DNA of 64,000 nt, taken from positions 62,001 through 126,000 of the forward strand of contig JAFKGR010000002.1 in assembly GCA_017307735.1 (NCBI GenBank), written 5' to 3'. The first letter of the stretch is position 1. Every line of letters starts with the position of its first letter. A program made the position numbers and the translations under genes. A model generated the notes under the pieces. The model was not told where the DNA came from. It saw nothing but the letters and a program-made list of their open reading frames with translations, and did no database searches. Positions 35,256 to 44,713 of this stretch are shown piece after piece. Source of the DNA: Chitinophagaceae bacterium (GTDB lineage: Bacteria > Bacteroidota > Bacteroidia > Chitinophagales > Chitinophagaceae).

Positions 35256-36234
35256 AAATTTTTTGTATTAATTCATTATACTCATCATCGGCCAGGCTTT
35301 CGGAAGTAATACCACCTCCGCTTCTGAAAAAATATTTTCCGCCTTTACATTCAATAAACCTTATAGCTACTGCTGTATCCAGACTATTACCATCAAAAAT
35401 ACCGAAGATACCGGTGTAATTTCCACGTGGTGATAATTCATTCTCTTTGATAATTTCCATGGTTTTCTTTTTAGGCGCACCACTGACAGAACCTGCCGGC
35501 AATAATTTTAATATCATATCTCCCAACTTCCTGTGCCAATCGGAAGGAAGTGTCCCTTTTATTTCTGAACTTGTTTGCAGTATTTCACCTTTATCCGTCC
35601 TGATTTTTTCAACATACCGGAACTTTTCCACCGTGATATTGTTGGCAACCATTGCCAGATCATTGCGCATTAAATCCACGATGGTATTATGTTCCCACTC
35701 TTCTTTTTGATTTGAAAGTAAAACACTTTCTGCGTTCCCGACGGTTGCATCTATTGTCCCTTTCATTGGGTAGGTAAAAATTTCATTACCTGAAATCCTG
35801 ATAAAACATTCCGGGGAAAACACCACAAATTTATGATCAACAAAAAGTTTGTAGGGAGCTTTGGAAATATGAAAAATTTCTTCCAGGGTGAGATTTATTT
35901 TGATTTCTGCAGGAAAGGTCAGATTCAATAAATAAGTATTTCCTTTATTCAATTCGTCTTTTACATTGGTAAATTTTTCTTCGAAAATCTTCTTTGAAAC
36001 AGGCGAATAGTCCAACTGTATCTCTTTATTGATTTGCTTATTTGGAAGGTTCGATTTACCCCTGATATCGTAAAAAACACCCTGTTTGCAGCATTGATCC
36101 AGCCTAAAAATTACAGGCCTTTCACATTCAAAATCTATCACAAACAAAAAGGGCTGGCCTGTCACTGCATATTCAGAAAGCTGCGTTTTAAATGCCGTTA
36201 AAATTTTATCAGCATCTCCGGAAATACTTTGCAA
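35239..36234 (-). CDS. pabB: Aminodeoxychorismate synthase component I
   Basis: 331 residues from a TTG at 36234; no in-frame ATG exists before the conserved QPFLFVIDFE segment, and a GTG inside AVTGQ is another option. The chorismate-binding domain shows KLLPAGSVSGAPKKKTMEII (about 244-263), GNYTGIFGIFDG (about 272-283), AVAIRFIECK and FFRSGGGITSES, the family signature. It converts chorismate to aminodeoxychorismate with ammonia for folate synthesis. No PabA glutaminase gene is adjacent. The downstream gene (PabC-like) overlaps by 17 bp. Confidence 0.85.
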   Translation of the reverse strand: MQSISGDADKILTAFKTQLSEYAVTGQPFLFVIDFECERPVIFRLDQCCKQGVFYDIRGKSNLPNKQINKEIQLDYSPVSKKIFEEKFTNVKDELNKGNTYLLNLTFPAEIKINLTLEEIFHISKAPYKLFVDHKFVVFSPECFIRISGNEIFTYPMKGTIDATVGNAESVLLSNQKEEWEHNTIVDLMRNDLAMVANNITVEKFRYVEKIRTDKGEILQTSSEIKGTLPSDWHRKLGDMILKLLPAGSVSGAPKKKTMEIIKENELSPRGNYTGIFGIFDGNSLDTAVAIRFIECKGGKYFFRSGGGITSESLADDEYNELIQKIYVPAF

Positions 36235-36328
36235 TTTTCTTGTTTATTTATTCTATTAAAACTGCTTTGTAGAAAAGATTGAATAGGAAATATTCTCCTC
36301 CACACCGTGCTAAGTTAAACCAATACCG

Positions 36329-37606
36329 TCAGGCTTTTTTGGTTCCGATTTTATATCCGATAGTGGCAAAATAAAGGATAAACAAATAACACGGAACCAA
36401 TATCCAGAATGCCTGTTGCAATCCTATTTTTTCTCCCAGTGTGGCCCAGAGTTTAGGTAATACAGCACCTCCGGCGATCCCAACAATTAACAATGCGGAA
36501 CCCGTTTTGGTAAACCGCCCCAAATCATGAATAGCCAAAGGCCAGATTGCCGGCCAAACCAAAGCATTGGCCAATCCCAATAATGCGATGAACAAAATGG
36601 AAGTATATCCTGACGTAAAAATAGCGAGCAGAGTAAAGATGACTCCAAGAATTGCCGATCCCTTCAGTGCGGTTGTTTGCGACATTAATTTTGGAATGGC
36701 AGCTATTCCGATCAGGTAGCCAACAAGCATCCCTATCATGGTATATGAAGTAAAATGCTTGGCAATATCCAGACTGATACCAAGTGATTTCCCATAAATC
36801 TGTATAATATCTCCCGCCATAACTTCTACTCCCACATATAAAAACAAAGCGACAAAGCCGATCCATAAATAAGGAAAACTGAAAATGCTTTTTCCATCGT
36901 CAATAGTGGTATCTGAATTGTCCGCTTCCCCTTCCGCTTTTATTTCGGGAAGATTAGAAAGATTTACAAATACTGCAAGAGCAATCAATACTGCGGCAAT
37001 GACAATGTATGGAACTATAACCCTCGCAGCCAATGCATCCAGCTCGACCGCCTTTTGAATTTCGTCGAGCCCTTTCAATCTTGTAATCAACGCTTCGGAA
37101 TCTTTCAGCAGGAATGCTCCCATGATCAAAGGAGCCAGCGCGCCAGCCCCTTTATTACAAATTCCCATGATGCTTATTCGTTTCGCGGCACTTTCTATCG
37201 GGCCGAGAATGGTAATGTAAGGATTAGAAGCTGTTTGCAATAAAGCCAATCCCGTACCTATTACAAACAGACCACTCAAAAACAAACCATAGGTTCTGGT
37301 TTTTGCCGCAGGAATAAAGATCAGCGCACCGATTGCCATAAAGATCAATCCCAATACCATCCCTTTTTTATACCCTGTTTTCTTCAAAACCCAGGATGAA
37401 GGGAAAGCCATGACAGCATACGAAATATAAAAAGCAAAAGTTACGAGTACTGCCTCCGAAGTTTTTAGTTCACATGCAATCTGAAGGTAAGAGATCAACG
37501 TGCTGTTTAACCACGTTACGAATCCGAAAATAAAAAACAGGATTCCTATTACGATAATTTGGCGTGTGTAATTCGGTTCGCGATTAACCAGGTTTTGTGT
37601 TGCCAT
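36329..37606 (-). CDS. Sugar MFS transporter, FucP/GluP-like
   Basis: 425 residues, 12 hydrophobic helices. IGILFFIFGFVTWLNSTLISYLQIACEL (about 17-44) and LLQTASNPYITILGPIESAAKRISIMGICNKGAGALAP (about 121-158) are hallmarks of the fucose/glucose-galactose H+ symporter subfamily, longer loop between helices 6 and 7 containing acidic residues. Imports a hexose across the inner membrane. No sugar enzyme is directly adjacent, so the substrate is not indicated. It is the second of three FucP-type genes in the window. Confidence 0.85.
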   Translation of the reverse strand: MATQNLVNREPNYTRQIIVIGILFFIFGFVTWLNSTLISYLQIACELKTSEAVLVTFAFYISYAVMAFPSSWVLKKTGYKKGMVLGLIFMAIGALIFIPAAKTRTYGLFLSGLFVIGTGLALLQTASNPYITILGPIESAAKRISIMGICNKGAGALAPLIMGAFLLKDSEALITRLKGLDEIQKAVELDALAARVIVPYIVIAAVLIALAVFVNLSNLPEIKAEGEADNSDTTIDDGKSIFSFPYLWIGFVALFLYVGVEVMAGDIIQIYGKSLGISLDIAKHFTSYTMIGMLVGYLIGIAAIPKLMSQTTALKGSAILGVIFTLLAIFTSGYTSILFIALLGLANALVWPAIWPLAIHDLGRFTKTGSALLIVGIAGGAVLPKLWATLGEKIGLQQAFWILVPCYLFILYFATIGYKIGTKKA

Positions 37607-37693
37607 TGAAATTTTCAGTTAGTTTATTAATTGAATAGTGATGATGAAAGGTTCTGCGTAAAATTAATACTCCTCTGAATGAAATCATCCAAA

Positions 37694-37729
37694 CAAAAAA
37701 AGAGGCTGTCTTTTGTTTCGACAACCTCT
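37694..37729 (-). terminator. Rho-independent terminator of the TPR gene
   Basis: On the minus strand AGAGGTTGTC pairs with GACAGCCTCT (10 bp, one G-U) across a 9-base loop and is followed directly by TTTTTTT. It stands 23 bp after the TPR gene stop. Confidence 0.85.
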
Positions 37730-37751
37730 CTCCTGTTATTAAATTTTTATT

Positions 37752-39053
37752 TTATGCCCGGCTATCAAATTTTTTATCGGCGGCATCATACATATCCTGG
37801 TATTTTTTCAGGTTTACATTATCTCCAAGGCTCTGATAAATATTTTGCATCAGGTTTACAATGGATTTGTAGCGCGACTTATCTGATTTTTTCCCGTTTG
37901 CATCCAGCATATCCAATGCTTTTGTAGCGTATGGAATCGCTTTATTCCAGTCGTCTTTGGCTTCATTATTCAAATTCAATTTGGCGGTTGCGTCTTTCAC
38001 TTTTAATGCGCTGTCACGGGTATCGATTCCCTGGTTGTAGAAAACCTGTGAGTACAGCCAGTTTGAATTCACATCATTCGGATCAATGGCAAGAGATTTG
38101 TCTAACTGATCAACCATGGTGGCTTTCCATTTGGCCCTGTCAGAAACAACAGCTGCTTCATCGCTGGTATTGTAGATATAACCAAAGATTTCGTTTGCAT
38201 AGCTGAAACGATATTTCAAACTGTCGGGATGTGCATCAACCAAATTCTGATAAACCCCAAACAATTTCATTTTATCATTGTTTTCTCTGTAATAATCCAT
38301 CAGAACCAGGTAAAAGAAGGGTTCTTTCGGATAAACTTCGGCGCCGAGTTTGGCATACTTTAGCATGTTTGCTTCATCCTTGGATTCTTTATAATGTTGT
38401 TCGAGCCATTCATACGGAAGCTTAAATCCTTCGTCATTGGCTCCTACCGGACCGGCAATTTTGTTGTCGGCTAATTTTTTAAAATATTCAATTGCTGTGG
38501 CATCATCCTTGGCATTGATTGCCGCCTTACCAATATTTAAAACAAGAGTTGTATCTACTTTGCCGATTTTGGCCCATTCATTTTTTGAGATATACTGACC
38601 CACATTATCAGCGTTTATAAAGTTGTCCATCGCATTCTTGAAAAACGATTTGTCGCCGGTGGAAGCTGCTTTATTAAAATCATCCACAGCGGCCTGATAA
38701 TATCCGGTGTACATATCGAATACCGGTTTGTAATTATCTTTCATTACGGCCAGCTTTACTTTCATGTTGGACGAATCAGCCAATGCCTGCTGAAATGCCT
38801 GGAAAGCTTCGGCCCGTGCATCACCATTTACCAAACTGTGAAGTGCTGCGCTGTCAGCAATACCTTCATAAATTTTACTTTTTAAATAAATTGCCTCTCC
38901 GTCTTTCGGATTTTTTTCGAGATAAGCTTCAACTTCCGTTTTTGCATTGGCAAAATCTTTACTGTCGAAATATTTAGTTGCTTTCTTCAGACTTTGCGAA
39001 AAGCCAACAGAAACAAACATGGAAAAAACTACAGGTAATAGGATTCTTTTCAT
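37752..39053 (-). CDS. Tetratricopeptide-repeat protein, exported
   Basis: 433 residues with a signal peptide (about 1-19, ending VGFSQ). Repeated helix pairs with TPR-like spacing occur throughout, for example FDSKDFANAKTEVEAYLEKNPKDGEA (about 28-53, split over the first repeat) and AIEYFKKLADNK. It probably scaffolds protein complexes in the periplasm. It has its own TAnnTTTG element and lies 36 bp after gyrA, so it may be transcribed both alone and by read-through. No enzymatic domain was seen. Confidence 0.75.
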   Translation of the reverse strand: MKRILLPVVFSMFVSVGFSQSLKKATKYFDSKDFANAKTEVEAYLEKNPKDGEAIYLKSKIYEGIADSAALHSLVNGDARAEAFQAFQQALADSSNMKVKLAVMKDNYKPVFDMYTGYYQAAVDDFNKAASTGDKSFFKNAMDNFINADNVGQYISKNEWAKIGKVDTTLVLNIGKAAINAKDDATAIEYFKKLADNKIAGPVGANDEGFKLPYEWLEQHYKESKDEANMLKYAKLGAEVYPKEPFFYLVLMDYYRENNDKMKLFGVYQNLVDAHPDSLKYRFSYANEIFGYIYNTSDEAAVVSDRAKWKATMVDQLDKSLAIDPNDVNSNWLYSQVFYNQGIDTRDSALKVKDATAKLNLNNEAKDDWNKAIPYATKALDMLDANGKKSDKSRYKSIVNLMQNIYQSLGDNVNLKKYQDMYDAADKKFDSRA

Positions 39054-39076
39054 TTGTTTATTATTCTTTTGTTTTA

Positions 39077-39084
39077 CAAATTTA
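39077..39084 (-). promoter_or_regulatory. -7 element of the TPR gene
   Basis: Minus-strand TAAATTTG matches TAnnTTTG exactly, 23 bp before the ATG at 39053, in the short gap after gyrA. Confidence 0.4.
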
Positions 39085-39089
39085 TATTA

Positions 39090-41723
39090 TCAGTTTAATT
39101 CTCCGTCAACCGAATTTTCATTTTCATCGCTTTTTCCTGTTCCCTCTTCATTGGATTGTGGATTTTCATTGTTTCCAGATGCATCAGGGGTTTCGGAGGT
39201 TGCATCGGTTGTTTCTTCTTCTGAAATATTATCATTCGATTCACTTTCATCAATCTTTGTAATAGCCGCAATCTCATCTCCGTCATCCAGTCTGATAAGT
39301 TTCACACCCTGTGTTGCCCTTCCTGCTTCTCTTACAGAACTTACCGATGTACGAATGGTAACGCCGGATTTGCATATGATCATGACATCCTGATTTTCTG
39401 TTACACTGAGAAGGCCAATCAATTCACCGGTCTTTTCCGTAATGTTAATGGTTTTCACTCCTTTTCCGCCGCGGTTGGTAACTCTGTATTCTGCAACTTT
39501 CGTCCTTTTCCCAAATCCTTTTGCACTCAAAACAAGTACTGTGTGTTCTTCATCATCCTTGTGAATACAGATGACGCCTATTACTTCGTCTTTTTCGGAA
39601 TCCACACTGATGCCCGTTACGCCTATCGCTCCTCGTCCTGTCGGCCTTACTTTTTCTTCAGGGAAACGGATCGCTCTCCCGCTTTTCACAGCCATCATTA
39701 TTTCATGATTCCCGTCAGTCAGGCATGCATCAAGAAGCTGATCACCTTCGTTAATTGTAATGGCATTTACCCCGCTGAGCCTAGGCCTGCTGAAATCTTC
39801 CAGCCTTGTTTTCTTAATGATGCCTTTGCGGGTACACAAAACGATGAAATGGTTTTCAACATATTCTTTGTTGTTGAGATCGCGGATTGCAATGACAGTT
39901 CTTATTTTATCGCCCGGAGTAAGTGAGAGCATATTCTGAACAGCTCTGCCTTTACTTTGTTTATCTCCTTCCGCGATTTCATACACTTTTATCCAATAGC
40001 ACCGGCCCATTTCAGTAAAGAATAAAAGTGTATCGTGCGTGCTTGTTGTAAACAATTGTTCTATGTAATCTTCATCCCTGATTTGTGCGCCCCGTGCACC
40101 CCGGCCGCCTCTCCTTTGCTGGCGGTATTCTTTGGCCGACGTACGTTTGATATAACCCATGTGTGAGATGGTAACCACCATATCTTCCTCCTCAATCAAA
40201 TCTTCAATGCTGATATCATCGGCGAGATATACAATTTCAGATTTCCTGTCATCACCAAATTTTTCCTTCACCTCAGTTAATTCGTCTTTGATAATCTGGA
40301 ATTGCATGGTTTCGCTTCCCAATATTTCTTTCAGATGCCTGATGGTTTCCATTACTTCTCTGTGTTCCTCTCTGATTTTGTCACGTTCCATTCCCGTCAG
40401 TCTCTGCAATCTCAATTCAAGAACAGCTTTTGCCTGAATTTCACTCATGCCAAAGTTGTTCATCAAACCATCTCTTGCGATATCCGGCGTTGCAGAATTC
40501 CGGATCAAAGTAATGACTTCATCCAGGTGGTCAAGTGCAATGAGAAAACCCTCCAAAATATGTGCACGTTCTTCCGCTTTCTTCAATTCAAACTTGGTGC
40601 GGCGGATGATTACCTCGTGCCTGAAATCCACAAATTCCTTAACTAAATCACGAATGCTCATCAATCTGGGACGGCCTTTCACCAACGCAACATTGTTGAT
40701 TCCAAAAGAAGTCTGCAGTTCTGAAAATTTATAAAGCTGATTGATGACTACCTGTGCAATGGCATCACGCTTCAGTTCAACTACAATCCTTGTTCCTTCT
40801 TTATTGTTGCTTTCATTGTTGATATCTGAAACTCCTTCGATCGTTTTATCCTGGATGAGATGGCCTATTTTTTCAGTAAGCGCATCCCTGTTAACCTGAT
40901 ACGGAACAGAAGTAATAATAATGCTTTCTCTTCCATTCGCATTCGTTTCCACGGTGACGTTTCCTCTGACCACTACCCTGCCGCGGCCTGTCCGCATGGC
41001 TTCTTTGATTCCGTCGTAACCATAAATGATTCCACCGGTAGGAAAATCGGGCGCTTTCACAAACTTCATCAATTCATCAGGTGTAATTTCCCTGTTATCA
41101 ATGTAGGCAAAACATCCATCCACAACTTCTCTCAGATTATGGGGCATCATATTCGTTGCCATTCCTACAGCGATACCGCTCGCCCCATTCAACAACAACT
41201 GAGGAATACGTGTAGGCAATACCGTTGGTTCTTTGGTACTGTCATCGTAGTTTGGCTGCCAGTCGATGGTATCTTTCTCAATGTCCTGAAGCATTGTTTC
41301 GGCAATGCGTTCCAAACGGACCTCCGTATAACGCATAGCAGCCGGTTCATCACCATCCTGGCTGCCAAAGTTCCCGTGGCCGTCCACCAGCTTGTAACGC
41401 ATACTCCAGTCCTGCGCCATTCGGACAATGGTTCCGTAAATGGAAGAGTCGCCATGCGGATGGTATTTCCCCATAACGTCCCCGACTATACGTGCTGATT
41501 TTTTGTGAGGTTTATTAAACGTATTCCCTGACTCAAACATACCGTAAAGAATACGGCGGTGTACTGGTTTAAGCCCGTCCCGTGCATCTGGCAAAGCACG
41601 TCCGACGATCACGCTCATTGAATAATCAATGTAAGCGGTTTTCATTTGCTCTTCAACATTTACCGGAATAATCCTTCCTCTGTTGCCACTGTCCTCCGGT
41701 AAATCTTCTCCGTTATTTTCCAT
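39090..41723 (-). CDS. gyrA: DNA gyrase subunit A
   Basis: 877 residues. The breakage-reunion domain has the catalytic Tyr132 in AAMRYTE and the QRDR at KYHPHGDSSIYG (about 87-97). The C-terminal domain carries beta-pinwheel repeats, with the GyrA box recognisable as QRRGGRGARG (about 545-554), which distinguishes it from ParC. An acidic tail of about 55 residues (SEEETTDATSETPDASG and on) ends the protein. Gyrase introduces negative supercoils. The residue equivalent to E. coli Asp87 is Gly97, while Ser83 is kept as Ser93; this is probably natural to the lineage. Confidence 0.95.
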   Translation of the reverse strand: MENNGEDLPEDSGNRGRIIPVNVEEQMKTAYIDYSMSVIVGRALPDARDGLKPVHRRILYGMFESGNTFNKPHKKSARIVGDVMGKYHPHGDSSIYGTIVRMAQDWSMRYKLVDGHGNFGSQDGDEPAAMRYTEVRLERIAETMLQDIEKDTIDWQPNYDDSTKEPTVLPTRIPQLLLNGASGIAVGMATNMMPHNLREVVDGCFAYIDNREITPDELMKFVKAPDFPTGGIIYGYDGIKEAMRTGRGRVVVRGNVTVETNANGRESIIITSVPYQVNRDALTEKIGHLIQDKTIEGVSDINNESNNKEGTRIVVELKRDAIAQVVINQLYKFSELQTSFGINNVALVKGRPRLMSIRDLVKEFVDFRHEVIIRRTKFELKKAEERAHILEGFLIALDHLDEVITLIRNSATPDIARDGLMNNFGMSEIQAKAVLELRLQRLTGMERDKIREEHREVMETIRHLKEILGSETMQFQIIKDELTEVKEKFGDDRKSEIVYLADDISIEDLIEEEDMVVTISHMGYIKRTSAKEYRQQRRGGRGARGAQIRDEDYIEQLFTTSTHDTLLFFTEMGRCYWIKVYEIAEGDKQSKGRAVQNMLSLTPGDKIRTVIAIRDLNNKEYVENHFIVLCTRKGIIKKTRLEDFSRPRLSGVNAITINEGDQLLDACLTDGNHEIMMAVKSGRAIRFPEEKVRPTGRGAIGVTGISVDSEKDEVIGVICIHKDDEEHTVLVLSAKGFGKRTKVAEYRVTNRGGKGVKTINITEKTGELIGLLSVTENQDVMIICKSGVTIRTSVSSVREAGRATQGVKLIRLDDGDEIAAITKIDESESNDNISEEETTDATSETPDASGNNENPQSNEEGTGKSDENENSVDGELN

Positions 41724-41739
41724 AAAATTTTAGTATGAG

Positions 41740-41747
41740 CAAATATA
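41740..41747 (-). promoter_or_regulatory. -7 element of gyrA
   Basis: Minus-strand TATATTTG fits TAnnTTTG, 16 bp upstream of the gyrA ATG, implying a leader of about 10 bases. The -33 is not recognisable. Confidence 0.45.
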
Positions 41748-42016
41748 CCTTTATTCGGGCGGTTTTCCTTTTAAAATCAATACTTTTAGGAATACTTTTT
41801 TTCACAATATCAGCAGGCCATGTGGATAAAATTTTCACCGGTTTTCAATAATGTTTATTGGCGTTTTTAAAACTGTTGATTCTCATTAAAAAACGGTTCA
41901 GGATATAAGCTGTTTACATTTTTTACTTCATTTTAAATTCATCCTCAAAAGTCAATTTTTGATTACTCTTGTTTTTCTGACTCGAAGTTTCCTGCTTTAT
42001 TGAAAAGATTGATCCG

Positions 42017-43006
42017 TTAAGAATCGTGTTGAATAATTTGCTGAAAGTAACCGGTCGCGGAATCCAGGTTCAAAAAAGGATATTCTTCTTTCAATTCCTC
42101 AACCTTTTTCAATTGCTGACGGGCAAAACGAATATGTTCGTCTGTGCCCGGAAACTTTGGCTGGTGATGCATAGATTCGAAAATTTCTTCTACCCTGTAC
42201 AAAATTTTTATTGATTCAGCATCGATGGCATATTCAATGAATTTTTCAAGAACAAATGAAATCGCAGAAGCGTTCGGATGTGCAAAATCTTCTTTGAAGA
42301 AACGGTAATCCCGCAATACATCATTCACCAATTCGTACGAAGGAAAATAACTACCCAAACCTTCATCTATGATTGCATTCACAGCAGAAATAACTTCTGC
42401 CTTGCTTCGATTATTCTCTACCACTCCATCCCGTAAATGTCTTACCGGGCTGATGGTAAAAATGATCTGAATATTATTGTTGAATTTTCTGACCTCCGTT
42501 AAAGCGTTGGAGAGAGACGTTTTAATTTCTTTGGCGAAGACCAGCTTTTTTTCAAAGATTGAAGCCGGCATTTTATGACAATTAGCTACAATCTTTCCAT
42601 TTTTTTTTAAGAAATAGCCATAAGAAGTAGCGGGAGTAATGAAAAGAAATTGTGCTTCTTTCAGAAACGTATGAGCTTTCTGTATTTCCCTGTTCATATT
42701 TTCTAAAACGGCATCCTTGTTGGTCCCACTAAAGGAAGAATGATGATGCCAGCTATGATAAATACCCGTCTCTTCAAATAAATCTTCGGGTGTAAATAAA
42801 TGATTTTTAACTATGCGGATTAAAACTTCAGAAATTACCAATGGGTGATAAATGATCCCTGTCGGATTTTGGAGAATATCAAATTTTAATTGCTCAAGTC
42901 TTGCTCCGATTTCAGTGCTGAAGCAGGAACCCATCATCAATAATTTATCCTTATAGGTGATTTTATGGACAAGTGGTTTTATTGCGAAAGGAAGAAAGAA
43001 TTCCAT
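42017..43006 (-). CDS. GSCFA domain protein
   Basis: 329 residues. The family signature MMGSCFSTEIG occurs at residues 25-35, followed by NPTGIIYHPL, then TPATSYGYFLKKNGKIVANCHKMP (about 122-145, split), TISPVRHLRDGVVENNRSKAE and DFAHPNASA (about 236-244). GSCFA proteins are SGNH/GDSL-hydrolase-like, with Ser in GSCFS and His in DFAHP as likely catalytic residues; the natural substrate is unknown. It overlaps the HMG-CoA lyase stop by 1 base and is co-transcribed with it. Cytoplasmic. Confidence 0.85.
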   Translation of the reverse strand: MEFFLPFAIKPLVHKITYKDKLLMMGSCFSTEIGARLEQLKFDILQNPTGIIYHPLVISEVLIRIVKNHLFTPEDLFEETGIYHSWHHHSSFSGTNKDAVLENMNREIQKAHTFLKEAQFLFITPATSYGYFLKKNGKIVANCHKMPASIFEKKLVFAKEIKTSLSNALTEVRKFNNNIQIIFTISPVRHLRDGVVENNRSKAEVISAVNAIIDEGLGSYFPSYELVNDVLRDYRFFKEDFAHPNASAISFVLEKFIEYAIDAESIKILYRVEEIFESMHHQPKFPGTDEHIRFARQQLKKVEELKEEYPFLNLDSATGYFQQIIQHDS

Positions 43007-43866
43007 TAAATAAAAATTTGGGAAGCTGTTTCTTCTGCCATGCCAAGAGCCTCCATATTGATACCATCCATGTATCCTTCTTTATTGAAATACCTGACCA
43101 TCCAACCGGTATCCATGTTTCCAACCAATGCATTTCCTGACATGGGACATCCTCCATATCCCAGAATGGCTCCGTCAAATCTGCGGCATCCCTGGTTCAG
43201 CGCAGCATCCAGTTTTGCTTTTCGGTTTTCTCCGGTAGAGTGCAGGTGAAGCCCGATTTCGTGATCGGGGAATTCGGGAATGACGGCCTTACACAAATCT
43301 TCTACCTGGCCTGGTGTTGCAAGACCGACGGTATCGGCAAGGCTGATAATATGAACACCCATTTTTGCTATGGCCTCTGCAGTTTTGATTACAATGGCTT
43401 CGCTGTATTTATCCCCGTATGGATTGCCGAATGCCATAGATAAATACACAACCAGAGTTTTATTTTCGTGTACACATAGCTGTTGTATCTCTTTTACTCT
43501 TTCATAAGATTCTTCAATGGTGGAATTTGCATTCCTCATTTGAAAAGTGGGAGATACGGAAAACGGATATCCGAGGTAAGTAATGTTTACATGTCTGGCG
43601 GCATCCTGGGCTCCGCGGTAATTTGCAATGATGGCAAGAAGTTTTGTCTGGGAGACCTCGTTTACCAGATTGTTTGCAACTTCTTCGGTGTCTGCCATCT
43701 GCGGAATAGCTTCGTGTGAAACGAAGCTTCCAAAATCAATCGTATCAAATCCGATTTTCATCAATTGCCTGATGTAGCGGATTTTGTTCTCTGTTGAAAT
43801 CAGGTTATCCCAACCCTGCATGGCATCTCTCGGACATTCAATTATTTTTATTCGATCTGTAGTCAT
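43006..43866 (-). CDS. Hydroxymethylglutaryl-CoA lyase
   Basis: 286 residues, TIM-barrel HMGL-like lyase. IIECPRDAMQGW (about 8-19) is the substrate- and metal-binding start; EIGLHLHSTGENRKAKLDAALNQG (about 201-224) has metal-ligand His residues; GGCPMSGNALVGNMDT (about 237-252) includes the active-site Cys of the lyase signature. It cleaves HMG-CoA to acetoacetate and acetyl-CoA in leucine breakdown. It lies 8 bp after rlmB in the operon rlmB-lyase-GSCFA. 2-isopropylmalate-synthase-type enzymes are excluded by the GGCP motif. Confidence 0.88.
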   Translation of the reverse strand: MTTDRIKIIECPRDAMQGWDNLISTENKIRYIRQLMKIGFDTIDFGSFVSHEAIPQMADTEEVANNLVNEVSQTKLLAIIANYRGAQDAARHVNITYLGYPFSVSPTFQMRNANSTIEESYERVKEIQQLCVHENKTLVVYLSMAFGNPYGDKYSEAIVIKTAEAIAKMGVHIISLADTVGLATPGQVEDLCKAVIPEFPDHEIGLHLHSTGENRKAKLDAALNQGCRRFDGAILGYGGCPMSGNALVGNMDTGWMVRYFNKEGYMDGINMEALGMAEETASQIFI

Positions 43867-43874
43867 ATAATTAT

Positions 43875-44633
43875 TCAGAATCGTTGTTTCATTACCTCAT
43901 ATAAAATCATGGCTGTAGCTGCAGAAACATTCAATGATTCAAAGTTATTCTTCATGGGAATATAAAAAATATTGTCTGCATTTTTATATAAATCCTGCCG
44001 GATTCCTTCATCCTCGCTTCCCATAATAATTGCAGCCGGAGATTTCAGGTCGAGATCAAACAAAGAATTTTTACCGGTCATTTCACTTGCTAAAATTTGA
44101 ATTCCATTCAATTTACACAATTCTATTGCATCTTCCAATTGCTTTACCCGGCAAACCGTCAGTAACTCAAGCGCACCTGCCGAAGCATGAATGGCATCAT
44201 CATTCAGAATTCCAACACCCTTGTGAGGAATTACCAATGCATGCACTCCGCAACAATAGGCTGTACGCGCTATCCCGCCAATGTTTCTGATATCAGTGAT
44301 CCCGTCGAGAATGAGAATCAGCGGAACTTCGCCTTTTTCAACTACCCAGGAAATCACATTTTGCAAATCCTGATAATGAATTTTAGATTTCAAGGCAATA
44401 CAACCCTCCTGAAAGTCCACATTAAAACTTTTCAGTTTCTCCGCAGGTACTTTGTGAACGGGAACATCTTTTAAGGCTGCAACCTCTTTTATCGAATCAA
44501 AATTCCCCTGGTTTAAAATATAAATCCGTTCGAGTTCTGTTCCTTTATTCAGTGCATTTAATATATCCGCCTTTCCTGAAATTAAAAATTTCTTTCGTGG
44601 CCTTTGTTGCTTTTTGTATTTGAAATTGTTCAC
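43875..44633 (-). CDS. rlmB: TrmH/RlmB-type rRNA 2'-O-ribose methyltransferase
   Basis: 252 residues. An N-terminal substrate-binding domain (about 1-85, GKADILNALNKGTELERIYI) is followed by the SPOUT core with its three motifs: DIRNIGGIARTAYCCGVHALVI (about 111-132, motif 1, split), IIMGSEDEGI (motif 2) and IPMKNNFESLNVSAATAMILYE (motif 3). RlmB methylates G2251 in the P-loop of 23S rRNA; other tRNA/rRNA sites are possible for this family. First gene of the operon with HMG-CoA lyase and GSCFA. Confidence 0.82.
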   Translation of the reverse strand: MNNFKYKKQQRPRKKFLISGKADILNALNKGTELERIYILNQGNFDSIKEVAALKDVPVHKVPAEKLKSFNVDFQEGCIALKSKIHYQDLQNVISWVVEKGEVPLILILDGITDIRNIGGIARTAYCCGVHALVIPHKGVGILNDDAIHASAGALELLTVCRVKQLEDAIELCKLNGIQILASEMTGKNSLFDLDLKSPAAIIMGSEDEGIRQDLYKNADNIFYIPMKNNFESLNVSAATAMILYEVMKQRF

Positions 44634-44670
44634 GATGTAAAGATATATTGATAATTGCCCATAAATAAAA

Positions 44671-44691
44671 CAGACCCCGAAAAGAGGTCTG
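44671..44691 (-). terminator. Rho-independent terminator of metK
   Basis: On the minus strand CAGACC pairs with GGTCTG across a 9-base loop and is followed by TTTTATTT. It stands 23 bp after the metK stop. Confidence 0.75.
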
Positions 44692-44713
44692 CGTTAAAAA
44701 AATAATTCTATGC

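Noticed and set aside
40860..41498. 212-codon open frame on the plus strand within gyrA
   Set aside because: It is antisense to a strongly conserved, certain gyrA coding region and encodes no recognisable protein; it reflects codon bias of gyrA.
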